A DNA stretch of 37,085 nucleotides from Firm-04 sp003446315. GTDB taxonomy: Bacteria > Bacillota > Clostridia > Oscillospirales > Ruminococcaceae. The translations under genes and the position numbers were made by a program. Location: NCBI GenBank assembly GCA_946530355.1, contig CAMNAB010000013.1, positions 1 to 37,085 on the forward strand, in the 5' to 3' direction. A model generated the notes under the pieces. It did not search any database and was not told where the DNA came from. It saw nothing but the letters and a program-made list of their open reading frames with translations. The first letter of the stretch is position 1. Each line of letters begins with the position of its first letter. Of the stretch, positions 24,197 through 32,874 are shown piece by piece.

Positions 24197-24907
24197 ATGT
24201 GTGCAAAACAAAATGAAGCAATTTGCAGAAGCTGTGCGGATTGCGGTGTAATGAACTGTCTGAGCAGAAAGGGCGCTTATCCGGAATTCTGTCCGACTGC
24301 CGCGCTTACCGATGAGGAAATTGATGAAGTGGTGAAGCTGTATACTTCCAACCGGACGAACCGGAAAGTTGCAGTTGCATCTGCGGAGATCGAAGGCGAG
24401 TTTTACGGAAAGTATACCCGTGTTGAGGAGATCATCGAATTTGCCCGCCGCATCGGTGCAAAGAAAATCGGCATTGCGACCTGTGTCGGACTGATCGAAG
24501 AAAGCCGCATTTTTGCGCGGATCCTGCGCCTGAACGGTTTTGAAGTCTACGGCGTGAGCTGCAAAGTCGGTTCTGTCAATAAAACGGATATCGGCGTTGC
24601 AGAGGAATTTACCTGCATCACGGGGCCGGTGATGTGCAATCCGATCATGCAGGCAAAGCTGCTTGCAAAAGAAAAGGTTGATCTGAATGTTGTGGTCGGA
24701 TTGTGTGTCGGCCATGACAGCCTGTTCTATAAATATGCCAAGGGTCTGACCACCACGCTGATTACCAAAGACCGTATGCTTGCGCATAATCCTGCCGGCG
24801 CGTTGTATCAGGCGCGTGCTTACTATAAAAAACTGCTGCATGCACCGGTTGGCGCAGAGCTGGATCGTTCCAAGCTCTCACCGGGTGCTGATACAGAAAA
24901 GGAGTAA
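24197..24907 (+). CDS. DUF1847 family Cys-rich metal-binding protein
   Basis: Cytoplasmic protein of 236 residues, function unknown. The N-terminus carries a tight Cys cluster (Cys2, Cys10, Cys13, Cys16, Cys21, Cys32, in ICRSCADCGVMNC) that could hold zinc or an Fe-S cluster. The rest has alternating strands and helices (KKIGIATCVGLIEES, LNVVVGLCVGHDSLF, TTLITKDRMLAHNP) with further conserved-looking Cys. It is the first gene of an operon with a complete ABC importer, which suggests it handles or senses the imported compound or a metal. AAAGGAG precedes the ATG. Confidence 0.88.
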   Translation: MCAKQNEAICRSCADCGVMNCLSRKGAYPEFCPTAALTDEEIDEVVKLYTSNRTNRKVAVASAEIEGEFYGKYTRVEEIIEFARRIGAKKIGIATCVGLIEESRIFARILRLNGFEVYGVSCKVGSVNKTDIGVAEEFTCITGPVMCNPIMQAKLLAKEKVDLNVVVGLCVGHDSLFYKYAKGLTTTLITKDRMLAHNPAGALYQARAYYKKLLHAPVGAELDRSKLSPGADTEKE

Positions 24908-24913
24908 TCAATC

Positions 24914-25876
24914 ATGAAATGGATTCGTCCGCTGCTGCTGCTGGGTTCTTTGGCAGCAGCAGAGATCATTGCATTTGCCATTCCAGATTCGCCCAAGCAT
25001 CAGACGGCAGCGCATCCTTATTTTGCGATCCTGCTGCTGCTGATCTCTGCTGTTTATTTGATCGGCGTATTCGTTAGCAGAATGAAGCAGAAGAACAGCA
25101 AAGAACCGCCGGAGCATCCGGTTTTTTACCGTGCACCGTTTCTTGCAGGCGTATTTCTGTTTTTGAATCTGCTCAATTTGTTCACGGTGAAAACCGCGAT
25201 TTTTCCGGTGCTGTATTTCCCATCGCTGGATCGTGTGTTTGGTACGCTGTTTGAAGACCGTTCCCTGATCCTCAAGTGCATCGGGTTTTCGACCGGCATT
25301 CTGCTGAAAGGCGTGTTCGGCGGATTGGTCATCGGCTTTATTATGGGCGTTGCGGTCGGATTCAGCAAAACGGCTGCTTATTGGATCAATCCGATCATCC
25401 GCATTCTCGGCCCGATCCCTTCCACGGCATGGATCCCGGTTTTGCTGGTCGTGTTTGCAGAGGCACGGTCTGCAAGTGCTTTCATCATCGGTATTTCGGT
25501 CTGGTTCCCGACGGTCGTGCTGACATCCAGCGGCATTTCCAATGTGCGGAATTCTTATTTTGAAGTTTCGTCCACACTCGGCGCAAACACATGGCAAAGG
25601 ATCGTAAAGATCGGTATTCCGGCAGCAATGCCGAGCATTTTCCTTGGATTGTTCAATGGCATCTGCGGTTCTTTTGTGGCTCTGATGACCGCGGAAATGA
25701 TCGGCGCAAAATACGGCATCGGCTGGTATGTGCACTGGCAGAAAGAAATGATGGCTTATTCCAATGTTTATGCAGGTCTGATCGTCATTGCAGTGCTGTT
25801 TTATGTGATTATTACTCTATTGTTCAAGGTGCGTGACCGCATTTTGAATTGGCAGAAGGGCGTGATAAAATGGTAG
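24914..25876 (+). CDS. ABC importer permease, SsuC/TauC/NrtB type
   Basis: Membrane subunit of 320 residues. The BPD_transp_1 core (about 110-310) has the EAA-type coupling loop EVSSTLGANTWQRIVKIGIP. Family members are usually about 250 residues; this one has two extra N-terminal spans (about 5-22 and 37-56) and a basic loop before the core. AAAGGAG precedes the ATG six bases after the DUF1847 stop. The last seven bases overlap the ATPase gene. The substrate could be a sulfonate, a nitrate-like anion, a thiamine precursor or another small anion. Confidence 0.9.
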   Translation: MKWIRPLLLLGSLAAAEIIAFAIPDSPKHQTAAHPYFAILLLLISAVYLIGVFVSRMKQKNSKEPPEHPVFYRAPFLAGVFLFLNLLNLFTVKTAIFPVLYFPSLDRVFGTLFEDRSLILKCIGFSTGILLKGVFGGLVIGFIMGVAVGFSKTAAYWINPIIRILGPIPSTAWIPVLLVVFAEARSASAFIIGISVWFPTVVLTSSGISNVRNSYFEVSSTLGANTWQRIVKIGIPAAMPSIFLGLFNGICGSFVALMTAEMIGAKYGIGWYVHWQKEMMAYSNVYAGLIVIAVLFYVIITLLFKVRDRILNWQKGVIKW

Positions 25877-26649
25877 GAACAATTACATTCAAGGAAGTGC
25901 GCAAAACCTTTACCCGTTCAGACGGCGAAAAGGTGAATGCACTCAACGGCGTTGATCTGGAGATCGAAAAGGGCAAATTTGTCTGCCTGATCGGCCCCTC
26001 CGGCTGCGGCAAATCGACGATGCTGCGGCTGCTTGCGGGTCTGGATACGCCGACTTCCGGAACGGTGTTCATGGATGACCGCAAGATCACAAAGCCGGAT
26101 TACGACAGGGGACTGGTGTTTCAGGATCCGAATTTGTTCCCGTGGCTGAATATTCATGATAATATTGCATTCGGATTAAAAGTGCGGCATCTGTTCCGTT
26201 CGCATAAGGAAGATGTCGGGGAATATATGGAACTTGTCGGGCTGAAAGGCTTTGAGAAATCATATCCGCATCAATTATCCGGCGGCATGTGCCAGCGTGC
26301 ATCCCTTGCGCGGGCGCTGATCGGACATCCGCAGGCGCTGCTGCTGGATGAGCCGCTTGGCGCACTCGATGCCTTTACCCGTATGAATATGCAGGATGAG
26401 CTGCTGCGCATCAAGAAGGAGAAAAACATGACGATGGTCATGGTGACGCATGATGTGGATGAGGCTGTTTATCTCGCTGACCAGATCGTGGTGATGTCGC
26501 CCAGACCTGCAAAGATCGAGCAGGTGCTGGATGTGAAACTCTCGCACCCGCGTGACCGCAACAATCCGGAATTTATCCGGCTGCGGAGTGAGATTCTGCG
26601 TATATTGGATTTTGCAGGCAAAGAGCCGGCAATTGAATATAATATCTGA
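25870..26649 (+). CDS. ABC importer ATP-binding protein, SsuB/TauB type
   Basis: ATPase of 259 residues. Walker A is GPSGCGKST (about 42-50), Q-loop in VFQDPNLFPW, signature LSGGMCQRASLARAL, Walker B ALLLDEPLGALD. The signature has Cys where most relatives have Arg or Lys. I place the start at ATG 25870, inside the end of the permease gene; a TTG 21 nt upstream is also open but less likely. The DEPLGALD form and the operon place it with the nitrate/sulfonate/taurine importers. Confidence 0.93.
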   Translation: MVGTITFKEVRKTFTRSDGEKVNALNGVDLEIEKGKFVCLIGPSGCGKSTMLRLLAGLDTPTSGTVFMDDRKITKPDYDRGLVFQDPNLFPWLNIHDNIAFGLKVRHLFRSHKEDVGEYMELVGLKGFEKSYPHQLSGGMCQRASLARALIGHPQALLLDEPLGALDAFTRMNMQDELLRIKKEKNMTMVMVTHDVDEAVYLADQIVVMSPRPAKIEQVLDVKLSHPRDRNNPEFIRLRSEILRILDFAGKEPAIEYNI

Positions 26650-26661
26650 AGGAGTATTTTT

Positions 26662-27723
26662 ATGAAGATCAAGAAGCTTTTGGCAGTTGCTGCATCGGCA
26701 GTTCTGCTGCTGACAACGGTTTCCTGCGGCAATGCAGCCACATCGGAAACAGCCGCAGAAAACGGCGGTGAAGGGGAATATGTCTTGAAAGTCGGCGAGG
26801 TGCAGGGTGCACTTTGTCACGCACCGCTGCAAATCGCAATGGAAAACGGTTATCTTGATGAAGCCGGCATCAAGTGGGAGCGCGTGGATTTCGGCAGCAC
26901 GGATATTCAGGCTGCACTCGGAGCCGGAACGATCGACTGCGGATTTGGTCTGGTCGGCAAATTTGTTCAGCCGATCGAAAACGGTTTGAACATGGTCATC
27001 ACTGCCGGCATGCATACGGGATGCACGAAGCTGCTGGTCAAAAAGGATTCCGGCATTTCTTCGCTTGCAGATCTCAAAGGCAAGAAGATCGGCGTGGCAT
27101 CGCTTGCAAGCTCGGAAGCGGTGACGGCAAAACGTGCGCTTTATGCGGCTGGATTTGATATCACCGCTGAGAGCAAAGATGTTGAATTTCTGGTGTTCAA
27201 GACCACCGATCAGCCTGCTGCGCTGCAAAACGGTGCCGTGGATGCCATTTGCACGCCCGATCCGGTTGCAACACAGGCAGAGCATGAATATGATCTGAAT
27301 GCGCTTTTGGATACCGCAGCCACAGAGCCTTATGCATCGGAATATTGCTGTGTGACATTCGTATCCACAGAGCTTGCGGATCAGCATCCGGATATTGCGG
27401 CGAAATTTACAGATGCCTGCCTGAAAGCATCGGCATGGGTGGCAGCGCATCCGGATGAGACTGCAAAAATCCAGATCGAAAAGGATTATGTGACCGGCAC
27501 GCCGGAAGATAATGCTGCGATCCTGAAAACCTATCAGTTTAATCCGAGTGTACAGGGCGGCTATGATGCGCTTGTGAACGTCACACATGATTTGAAAGAG
27601 ATCCACATGCTGAAAGACACCACGGATGAGAATGCTTTGATCGAGCGTTCGTTCCGGTTCTTTGAGAATGTTCCGGACAGCTATCAGGTTTCCGGCGATA
27701 CCTTCACACCGGTGAACAAATAA
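26662..27723 (+). CDS. ABC importer substrate-binding lipoprotein, NMT1/SsuA-like
   Basis: Lipoprotein of 353 residues. The lipobox TVSC (Cys22) ends the signal peptide, so it should sit on the outer face of the membrane and deliver ligand to the permease. The periplasmic-binding-protein type II fold is marked by LQIAMENGYLDEAGIKW, the DIQAALGAGTIDCGFG segment, LADLKGKKIGVASLAS and AVDAICTPDPVA. These fit the NMT1/SsuA/TauA group. AAGGAG precedes the ATG, 12 nt after the ATPase stop. The ligand is not readable from sequence. Confidence 0.92.
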   Translation: MKIKKLLAVAASAVLLLTTVSCGNAATSETAAENGGEGEYVLKVGEVQGALCHAPLQIAMENGYLDEAGIKWERVDFGSTDIQAALGAGTIDCGFGLVGKFVQPIENGLNMVITAGMHTGCTKLLVKKDSGISSLADLKGKKIGVASLASSEAVTAKRALYAAGFDITAESKDVEFLVFKTTDQPAALQNGAVDAICTPDPVATQAEHEYDLNALLDTAATEPYASEYCCVTFVSTELADQHPDIAAKFTDACLKASAWVAAHPDETAKIQIEKDYVTGTPEDNAAILKTYQFNPSVQGGYDALVNVTHDLKEIHMLKDTTDENALIERSFRFFENVPDSYQVSGDTFTPVNK

Positions 27724-27736
27724 TTGCAAAAAAGAT

Positions 27737-27772
27737 GATCGGAAACATGGAATTGTGTTTCCGATCGTTTTT
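27737..27772 (+). terminator. Intrinsic terminator of the importer operon
   Basis: A perfect 11-bp stem (27737-27747 with 27756-27766) is followed by GTTTTT. Confidence 0.92.
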
Positions 27773-27783
27773 GTATAGAAACT

Positions 27784-27814
27784 GAAACCGGAGACACCAA
27801 GTGCCTCCGGTTTC
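27784..27814 (-). terminator. Hairpin downstream of the distal GH5 gene, likely terminator
   Basis: A perfect 10-bp stem (27784-27793 with 27805-27814), with a modest T content beyond it on the minus strand. It lies 40 nt past the GH5 stop. Confidence 0.65.
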
Positions 27815-27854
27815 CTCTACCTTCTAATTCTTCCCGCGAAACTGCAATTTCAAA

Positions 27855-29723
27855 TTACGGAGCAAGTTCCGCTTCCGAGATGATTTTTGCGATAAACTTC
27901 AGAACCTTCACAGCGTCATCTCCGTTGATCGAAGAATCTGCAACGACATTTGCATTCAGCAATCCTTTTTCCGTGATTTCCGCTGTCGCATCTTCAGCAC
28001 CGAAACGGCAGATAAGCACAGCATCGGAAACATCCACATCGCCATCGCAATTGGCATCGCCCCACTTGATTTGCCTAGCCGGATCAGTCGTGACCGTTGT
28101 GGTGGTTGTCGTGACCGGCTTGGTGGTCGTTGTGGTTGTGGTTGTGACAGTTGTCGTAACCGGTTTTGTGGTGCCGGGTGTAGGCGGGTCAACGATGGTA
28201 CCTTCGCCGCCGTTGGATTTCTTGCCGCCGTCGATGTTGGAGCCTTCTGTAGCTGAATAGCTCTTATAGAACTCGGTGACAGAAATACCGGTATTGTTCA
28301 AGCCAAGCGGACGCTGGTGATCCAGACCGATATATTTGCCGGTTGTCTGGGTCTGCCAAAGCGCCTTTTCAAAGAGCTTATATTTGTTTTCTTCCCATGT
28401 AATGGTGGTGTGCTGATTGGTGGTGTCATACATGAAGCCGGACCAGAGTCCGCCGGTATCGCCGGAGTTGGTGTTCAGGCACCAGAAGGTGTGGTTGATG
28501 TGGTGATTGATCATGTAATCGCGCAGCAGTGTCATCCATTTCTGGTTTTCTGCGCCGTCCATAAATCCGCCCCACTCACCGATCAGCTCCGGAGCGATCT
28601 CCTCTTTGTTGATGTATGCCCATGTTTCATACCAGTAATCATCGAGCAGAGTCTGTTCGGTGAAATCCTTTTTGAACCATGTCTGGTCATAAACAGAAGG
28701 ACCGTAGTCATGCGGGGAATAAACGATCTGGGAAGTACCGTGTTCAGGCTTGATCGGGTATTTACGAGCGCCTCTGAAGTTGCCGCCCCACCATGCACCG
28801 ATATACGGCGAATTGTCTCTGCGGTCAGGCATACCCCAGTAGTCGCCTTCCATTGCACCGCTCATAGACTGCTCAACGCCTTCGATGAAGATCAGCGCAT
28901 TCGGGTTGACATCAAGGATCGCATCTGCACATCTTGTTGCAGCATATGCCCAGTTGTTTTCGTCCTTCGAGCCGTCCCACTTTGCAGCCGCTTCACCTTC
29001 CTGACCTTTACCGTGCGGTTCATTTTTCAGGTCATAGCCGATCAGTGTATCGTCATTCTTATACTTGTCCGCCATCCAGACCAGAGAGTCGATCCAGACA
29101 TCGGTGGTCACGCCGGCTTTGCCGTACCACAGATTATAGTTGTGACCGGAGTTATCGGTATGCGGGCTGTGAATGTCGATAAATGCTTTAATACCGTACT
29201 TTTTGCACTTGCCGAGGATCACGTCGAAGATTTCTTCACTGTTCTTGAGTGTCTTGCCGTCTTCCTTGACAAAATCAATATTGATCTTGCCGAATTTACC
29301 GGCAGGGATGATGCCGCCGTTGCCGTCATCCTGATCCACCGGCGGATTATAGGAAGCCTGCACGCTGCCGACCGGATTCGGCTCACCATTCATCCACGAA
29401 ACGATCAGTTCTGTGGAGATCGGGAAGCGAATGACATTGATGCCTCTGTCCGCAACTTCGCTGAGCATGTCATCGCAGTCGCCGCTCCAGAGATAGTGCG
29501 GCAGTGCTTCGGTACAGTTCAGACCGAACCAGTTTGCACCGGTCAGCCAGACTTCGTTGCCGTCCTTATCATAAAGGCGGCTGCCGACTGCATGCAGCCA
29601 GTCGTCATTTCCGTCGTCGAGAGCTGTTGCAGTCATGGGCGCGGAATCGCCGGTATAGCCGATCGTGCCGGCTGCGGCGATCATCGCTGCCAGACAAACA
29701 GACAGCCATGCTCTGTGTTTCAT
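27855..29723 (-). CDS. GH5 endoglucanase with Thr-rich linker and dockerin (distal copy)
   Basis: Secreted cellulase of 622 residues. The start at 29723 is set by GAGGGG eight bases upstream and a signal peptide (MKHRAWLSVCLAAMIAAAG). The GH5 domain (about 40-490) has the acid/base in LKNEPHG (Glu235) and the nucleophile in LIGEWGG (Glu383). The opening WLTGANWFGLN with LWSGDCDDML suggests subfamily 1. A linker with Pro and Thr runs (about 510-550) leads to the dockerin (WGDANCDGDVDVSDAV). It is a paralog of the gene upstream, and 80 bp near the start of both catalytic domains are identical. No promoter is seen in the 144-bp gap, so it is probably cotranscribed with the upstream copy. Confidence 0.95.
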   Translation of the reverse strand: MKHRAWLSVCLAAMIAAAGTIGYTGDSAPMTATALDDGNDDWLHAVGSRLYDKDGNEVWLTGANWFGLNCTEALPHYLWSGDCDDMLSEVADRGINVIRFPISTELIVSWMNGEPNPVGSVQASYNPPVDQDDGNGGIIPAGKFGKINIDFVKEDGKTLKNSEEIFDVILGKCKKYGIKAFIDIHSPHTDNSGHNYNLWYGKAGVTTDVWIDSLVWMADKYKNDDTLIGYDLKNEPHGKGQEGEAAAKWDGSKDENNWAYAATRCADAILDVNPNALIFIEGVEQSMSGAMEGDYWGMPDRRDNSPYIGAWWGGNFRGARKYPIKPEHGTSQIVYSPHDYGPSVYDQTWFKKDFTEQTLLDDYWYETWAYINKEEIAPELIGEWGGFMDGAENQKWMTLLRDYMINHHINHTFWCLNTNSGDTGGLWSGFMYDTTNQHTTITWEENKYKLFEKALWQTQTTGKYIGLDHQRPLGLNNTGISVTEFYKSYSATEGSNIDGGKKSNGGEGTIVDPPTPGTTKPVTTTVTTTTTTTTKPVTTTTTTVTTDPARQIKWGDANCDGDVDVSDAVLICRFGAEDATAEITEKGLLNANVVADSSINGDDAVKVLKFIAKIISEAELAP

Positions 29724-29772
29724 AAAGATTTCCCCTCTCAATATGTTGCGCACCGGAACGGTGCATGATTGG

Positions 29773-29820
29773 AAACGGCTGCATGCACGGCAGGTTACCC
29801 GTTCTGCCGTGCAGCCGTTT
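29773..29820 (-). other. Intercistronic hairpin between the two GH5 genes
   Basis: Arms 29773-29793 and 29804-29820 pair over 17 bp with a 4-nt bulge (ATGC). No T-run follows on either strand, so it is not a normal terminator. It may mark an mRNA processing or stabilising site between the two cellulase genes. Confidence 0.7.
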
Positions 29821-29867
29821 GAACCGTGATTCTGCGGGAACACCCGCTTTTGTTGCTGCACCGGAGA

Positions 29868-31706
29868 TTACGGTGCAAGCGCTTCCTCTGAGATGATTCT
29901 TGCAACAAATTTCAGGATTTTCAAAGCATCTGCGCTGTTTACGTTAGCATCCGCAACGACATTTGCATTGATCAGTCCTTCTTCCGTGATTTCCGCTGTT
30001 GCATCCTCAGCGCCGAAGCGGCAAATAAGCACAGCATCGGCAACATCCACATCGCCGTCGCAATTGGCATCCCCCCATTTGATATTTGCGGGGGCAGGCT
30101 TCGTGCTTGTGGTGACGGTCGTTGTTGTCGTTGTTTTGGTTGTGGTCGTGGTTGTTGTTGTGGTAGTAGTAACGGTCGTTCCCGGTGTGGTCGGTTTATC
30201 CGTCGGCGCATTTCCGGCATCGAGGTTGGAATTCTCGCCGGAAGCATAGAACTGCGTCAGAGAAAGACCGTTTTTGCCAAGCGGAGTCTGGTGGTCAAGA
30301 CCGATATACTTGCCGGAATCGGTCTGCCAGAGCGCTTCCTCAAAGAGCGCATATTTATCCGCATCCCATTCCGAGAAGGTTGCATTGAGCAGACCGCCGG
30401 TATCGCCGGAATTCGGATTCAGACACCAGAATGTATGGTTAATATGGTGCTTGATCATATAATCGCGCAGCAATTCCATCCATTTCTGGTTTTTGTCTTT
30501 ATCCATATGGCCGCCCCATTCGCCGATCAGCAGGGGAGCGATATCCTGTTCATTGATATAAGCCCATGTATCGCGCCAGTAGTCATCGAGCAGAGTATCT
30601 TCGGTGAAATCCTTTTCGAACCATGTCTGTTTGTAAACAGACGGGCCGTAGTCATGCGGAGAGTAGACGATCTGGCTGGTACCGGAAGTCGGTGTGACCG
30701 GATAATCTTTTACGCCGCGGAGATTGCCGCCCCACCATGCGCCGTACCACGGCGAAACATCGGCAGGTGCATTCCAGATATCCGGTGTATCATAGGTATA
30801 GCCTTTTTCGGTTTTGGGATACTGTTCCACGCCTTCCACGAGGATCAGTGCATGCGGATTGACGGCAAGAATGGAATTTGCACACTGTTCGGCAGAATAT
30901 TTCCAGTTGTTTTTCAGCTCCGTGCCATCCCATCTTGCGATATCGGTGGGGCAGGTTGTCCCGTCATAGCCGCGCTTGCCATGCGGCTCATTTTTCAGGT
31001 CATATGCAAGGATCGTGTCATCGTTTGCATATTTTTCTGCCAGCCATGTCAGCGATTCGATCCAGTCTTCCCATGTGATCTCTGTGCCCTGTGCGCCGCC
31101 CTTTTCTTTAATGGTAGCCATGTCGTCTGCGACTTTGCTGGTTTTCTCATAATACCAGAGTTCATAGTTATGACCGGAATTATGGGAAGCAGGGCTATGG
31201 ACATCGACGAACGCCTTGATGCCGTATTTCTTGCACTTTTTCATGATGACATCAAAGACTTCCATACTGTTCATTTCGGAGCCGTCTTCATGGCAGAAAT
31301 CCGGATTGAACTTGTAGCCGTCGGTATTCTTCGGATTCAGACCGGTACAGGAATAGGGCTTGCCGTTCATCCAGGAGATCAGCAGCTCCGTGGAGATCGG
31401 GAAGCGGATGATGTTGATGCCTCTGTCAGCGATCTGGGAAAGCAGCACATCGACATCGGCGCTCCAAAGACCGTGCGGGAAGTTTTCGGTACAGTTCATG
31501 CCGAACCAGTTTGCACCGGTCAGCCAGACTTCGTTGCCGTCCTTATCATAAAGGCGGCTGCCGACTGCATGCAGCCAGTCATCGCCGGTATCATCGGCGG
31601 CGGCTGCGGAAAAAGCCGGCTTGACGGATTCTGCGGCAAAACCGGCAGAACCGCCTGCTGCAATGAGTGCTGCCATCGCAAATGACAGCAGGGCTTTGTT
31701 TTTCAT
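29868..31706 (-). CDS. GH5 endoglucanase with Thr-rich linker and dockerin (proximal copy)
   Basis: Secreted cellulase of 612 residues. Signal peptide 1 to about 24, GH5 domain about 40-490, Thr-rich linker about 503-540, dockerin about 542-612. The acid/base is Glu240 (LKNEPHG) and the nucleophile is Glu396 (LIGEWGG). Compared with the distal copy it has a longer insertion after HNSGHNYELWYY and different loops around the substrate-facing region, so the two may differ in specificity. The dockerin (WGDANCDGDVDVADAV, then ANVVADANVNSADAL) is nearly the same as that of the distal copy. GAGGGGG lies eight bases before the ATG. I could not find a convincing promoter in the 97 bp upstream. Confidence 0.95.
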   Translation of the reverse strand: MKNKALLSFAMAALIAAGGSAGFAAESVKPAFSAAAADDTGDDWLHAVGSRLYDKDGNEVWLTGANWFGMNCTENFPHGLWSADVDVLLSQIADRGINIIRFPISTELLISWMNGKPYSCTGLNPKNTDGYKFNPDFCHEDGSEMNSMEVFDVIMKKCKKYGIKAFVDVHSPASHNSGHNYELWYYEKTSKVADDMATIKEKGGAQGTEITWEDWIESLTWLAEKYANDDTILAYDLKNEPHGKRGYDGTTCPTDIARWDGTELKNNWKYSAEQCANSILAVNPHALILVEGVEQYPKTEKGYTYDTPDIWNAPADVSPWYGAWWGGNLRGVKDYPVTPTSGTSQIVYSPHDYGPSVYKQTWFEKDFTEDTLLDDYWRDTWAYINEQDIAPLLIGEWGGHMDKDKNQKWMELLRDYMIKHHINHTFWCLNPNSGDTGGLLNATFSEWDADKYALFEEALWQTDSGKYIGLDHQTPLGKNGLSLTQFYASGENSNLDAGNAPTDKPTTPGTTVTTTTTTTTTTTKTTTTTTVTTSTKPAPANIKWGDANCDGDVDVADAVLICRFGAEDATAEITEEGLINANVVADANVNSADALKILKFVARIISEEALAP

Positions 31707-31803
31707 GATGAATTCCCCCTCGAAAAATTCATATTTCAGAAAGCGGCGATATCAGGATGCAGTACCCTCTATTCTGCATTGCTGAAGCCGTGTGAACCAT
31801 AGA

Positions 31804-32733
31804 TCAGAAAATGCCGAAGCGCTTTTTCTCATAGAAAGGCTTTTCTTCTGCGACCAGCTCTTTTGCACGAATGTTAGAAGTGCTGACACAATCAAACGGC
31901 AGATCGGAATAATCTGCGCAGTCAGTAGAAACCGCATTGCCGATTGCCTCAAGATCGGTGCTGTCGTCGGCTTCCAGTGCAACGAGCAGATAGCGCTCAC
32001 CGTTTTCGGTTTCGGGCTTGATGTAAGCCTTTTTGACAGCCTTCTGCTTTTTGAGCACGCCCTTGATCGCGCCGAGCAGATCGTCGGTCAGCGGATCGGT
32101 TTCGGGCTCAGCGGAATCGGTCTGTGCCTTAGCAGCTTCCATATCAGCCATTGCCTGACGGAGCAGTTCCTGCTGCTGTGCGCGGGAATTCTCTGCTGCA
32201 CCGAGTGCATTGGAAGGCTGCTGCGGCTCTGCCTGTTCCTGCTGTGCGCTGGGACGCGGTGCAGAAACGACGATGGAACCGCCGTTATCGCCGATTGCGA
32301 TGACCTGCTGCCGGACGAGGCAGAGTGCGCTGCCGAACGGATTGATGACAATACCGTTGATATTTTCATTTGCCTTGAGGAACTGATACAGATCCATAAA
32401 GCTCATGACAGCGACCTGAAAACGCTCGCCGGGTTTCCGGTTCTTTTTCAGTTCGACCTCATCGGTGAAAGCGGGCATAAACTTTTCATTTTTCGGATTG
32501 GTCATGATCTGGAACGCAACGCGGGTCGGGACCTGTTCGCCTTCCTGCGGCGGTTCAGCGGGCTGTTCAATCTGCGCCGGGAGCAGATATCTGGCTTCAA
32601 TTGCTGCTTTCAGGAAAGCCTTTTCGTGTTCCCGGAAGTTTTCTTCGTTATCTCTGTTCGCAAGATCGACTTTGAAAGTCGCCATTGCGTCCACAAGTGC
32701 CGGATTGGTGATCGGCTGCATAGGTTCTGGCAT
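31804..32733 (-). CDS. SseB family protein
   Basis: Cytoplasmic protein of 309 residues with two domains like SseB (enhanced serine sensitivity protein). The N-terminal part (about 20-150) has KAAIEARYLLPA, FTDEVEL and ENINGIVINPFG; the C-terminal part (about 215-305) has KKAYIKPETENGERYLLVALE. A Gln/Ala/Glu-rich disordered linker joins them. The biochemical role is unknown. It has its own promoter, an AGGAGG and a small leader hairpin. Confidence 0.85.
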   Translation of the reverse strand: MPEPMQPITNPALVDAMATFKVDLANRDNEENFREHEKAFLKAAIEARYLLPAQIEQPAEPPQEGEQVPTRVAFQIMTNPKNEKFMPAFTDEVELKKNRKPGERFQVAVMSFMDLYQFLKANENINGIVINPFGSALCLVRQQVIAIGDNGGSIVVSAPRPSAQQEQAEPQQPSNALGAAENSRAQQQELLRQAMADMEAAKAQTDSAEPETDPLTDDLLGAIKGVLKKQKAVKKAYIKPETENGERYLLVALEADDSTDLEAIGNAVSTDCADYSDLPFDCVSTSNIRAKELVAEEKPFYEKKRFGIF

Positions 32734-32764
32734 TGAGAATCCTCCTATACTATCTTAATTATTC

Positions 32765-32779
32765 CGCCGTACAACGGCG
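32765..32779 (-). other. Small hairpin in the SseB mRNA leader
   Basis: A perfect 6-bp GC-rich stem (32765-32770 with 32774-32779) with a 3-nt loop, between the promoter and the ribosome binding site. Confidence 0.5.
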
Positions 32780-32788
32780 TTCAACTTT

Positions 32789-32817
32789 ATTGTACCATAT
32801 TTCTCAGGAAAAAGCAA
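32789..32817 (-). promoter_or_regulatory. Sigma-A promoter of the SseB gene
   Basis: On the minus strand TTGCTT, a 17-bp spacer and TACAAT, about 56 nt before the start. Confidence 0.8.
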
Positions 32818-32838
32818 GTGATTTTCACCATTTTCACA

Positions 32839-32874
32839 CAAAAAACGGACGGAATCTATTAAGAAACCGTCCGT
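32839..32874 (-). terminator. Terminator of the 6S-like RNA
   Basis: An 8-bp GC-rich stem (32845-32852 with 32867-32874) is followed on the minus strand by six T. Confidence 0.9.

Noticed and set aside
26275..27729. A 484-codon minus-strand frame over the binding-protein gene
   Set aside because: Opposite to a clear lipoprotein gene in a tight operon; composition is shadow-like.
28080..30180. Short tandem repeats in the GH5 genes as a CRISPR or minisatellite
   Set aside because: They are ACC/ACG/ACA Thr codons of the protein linkers, with no spacers.
28317..31685. Long plus-strand frames opposite both GH5 genes
   Set aside because: They mirror each other only because the GH5 genes are paralogs; the GH5 catalytic motifs fix the coding strand.
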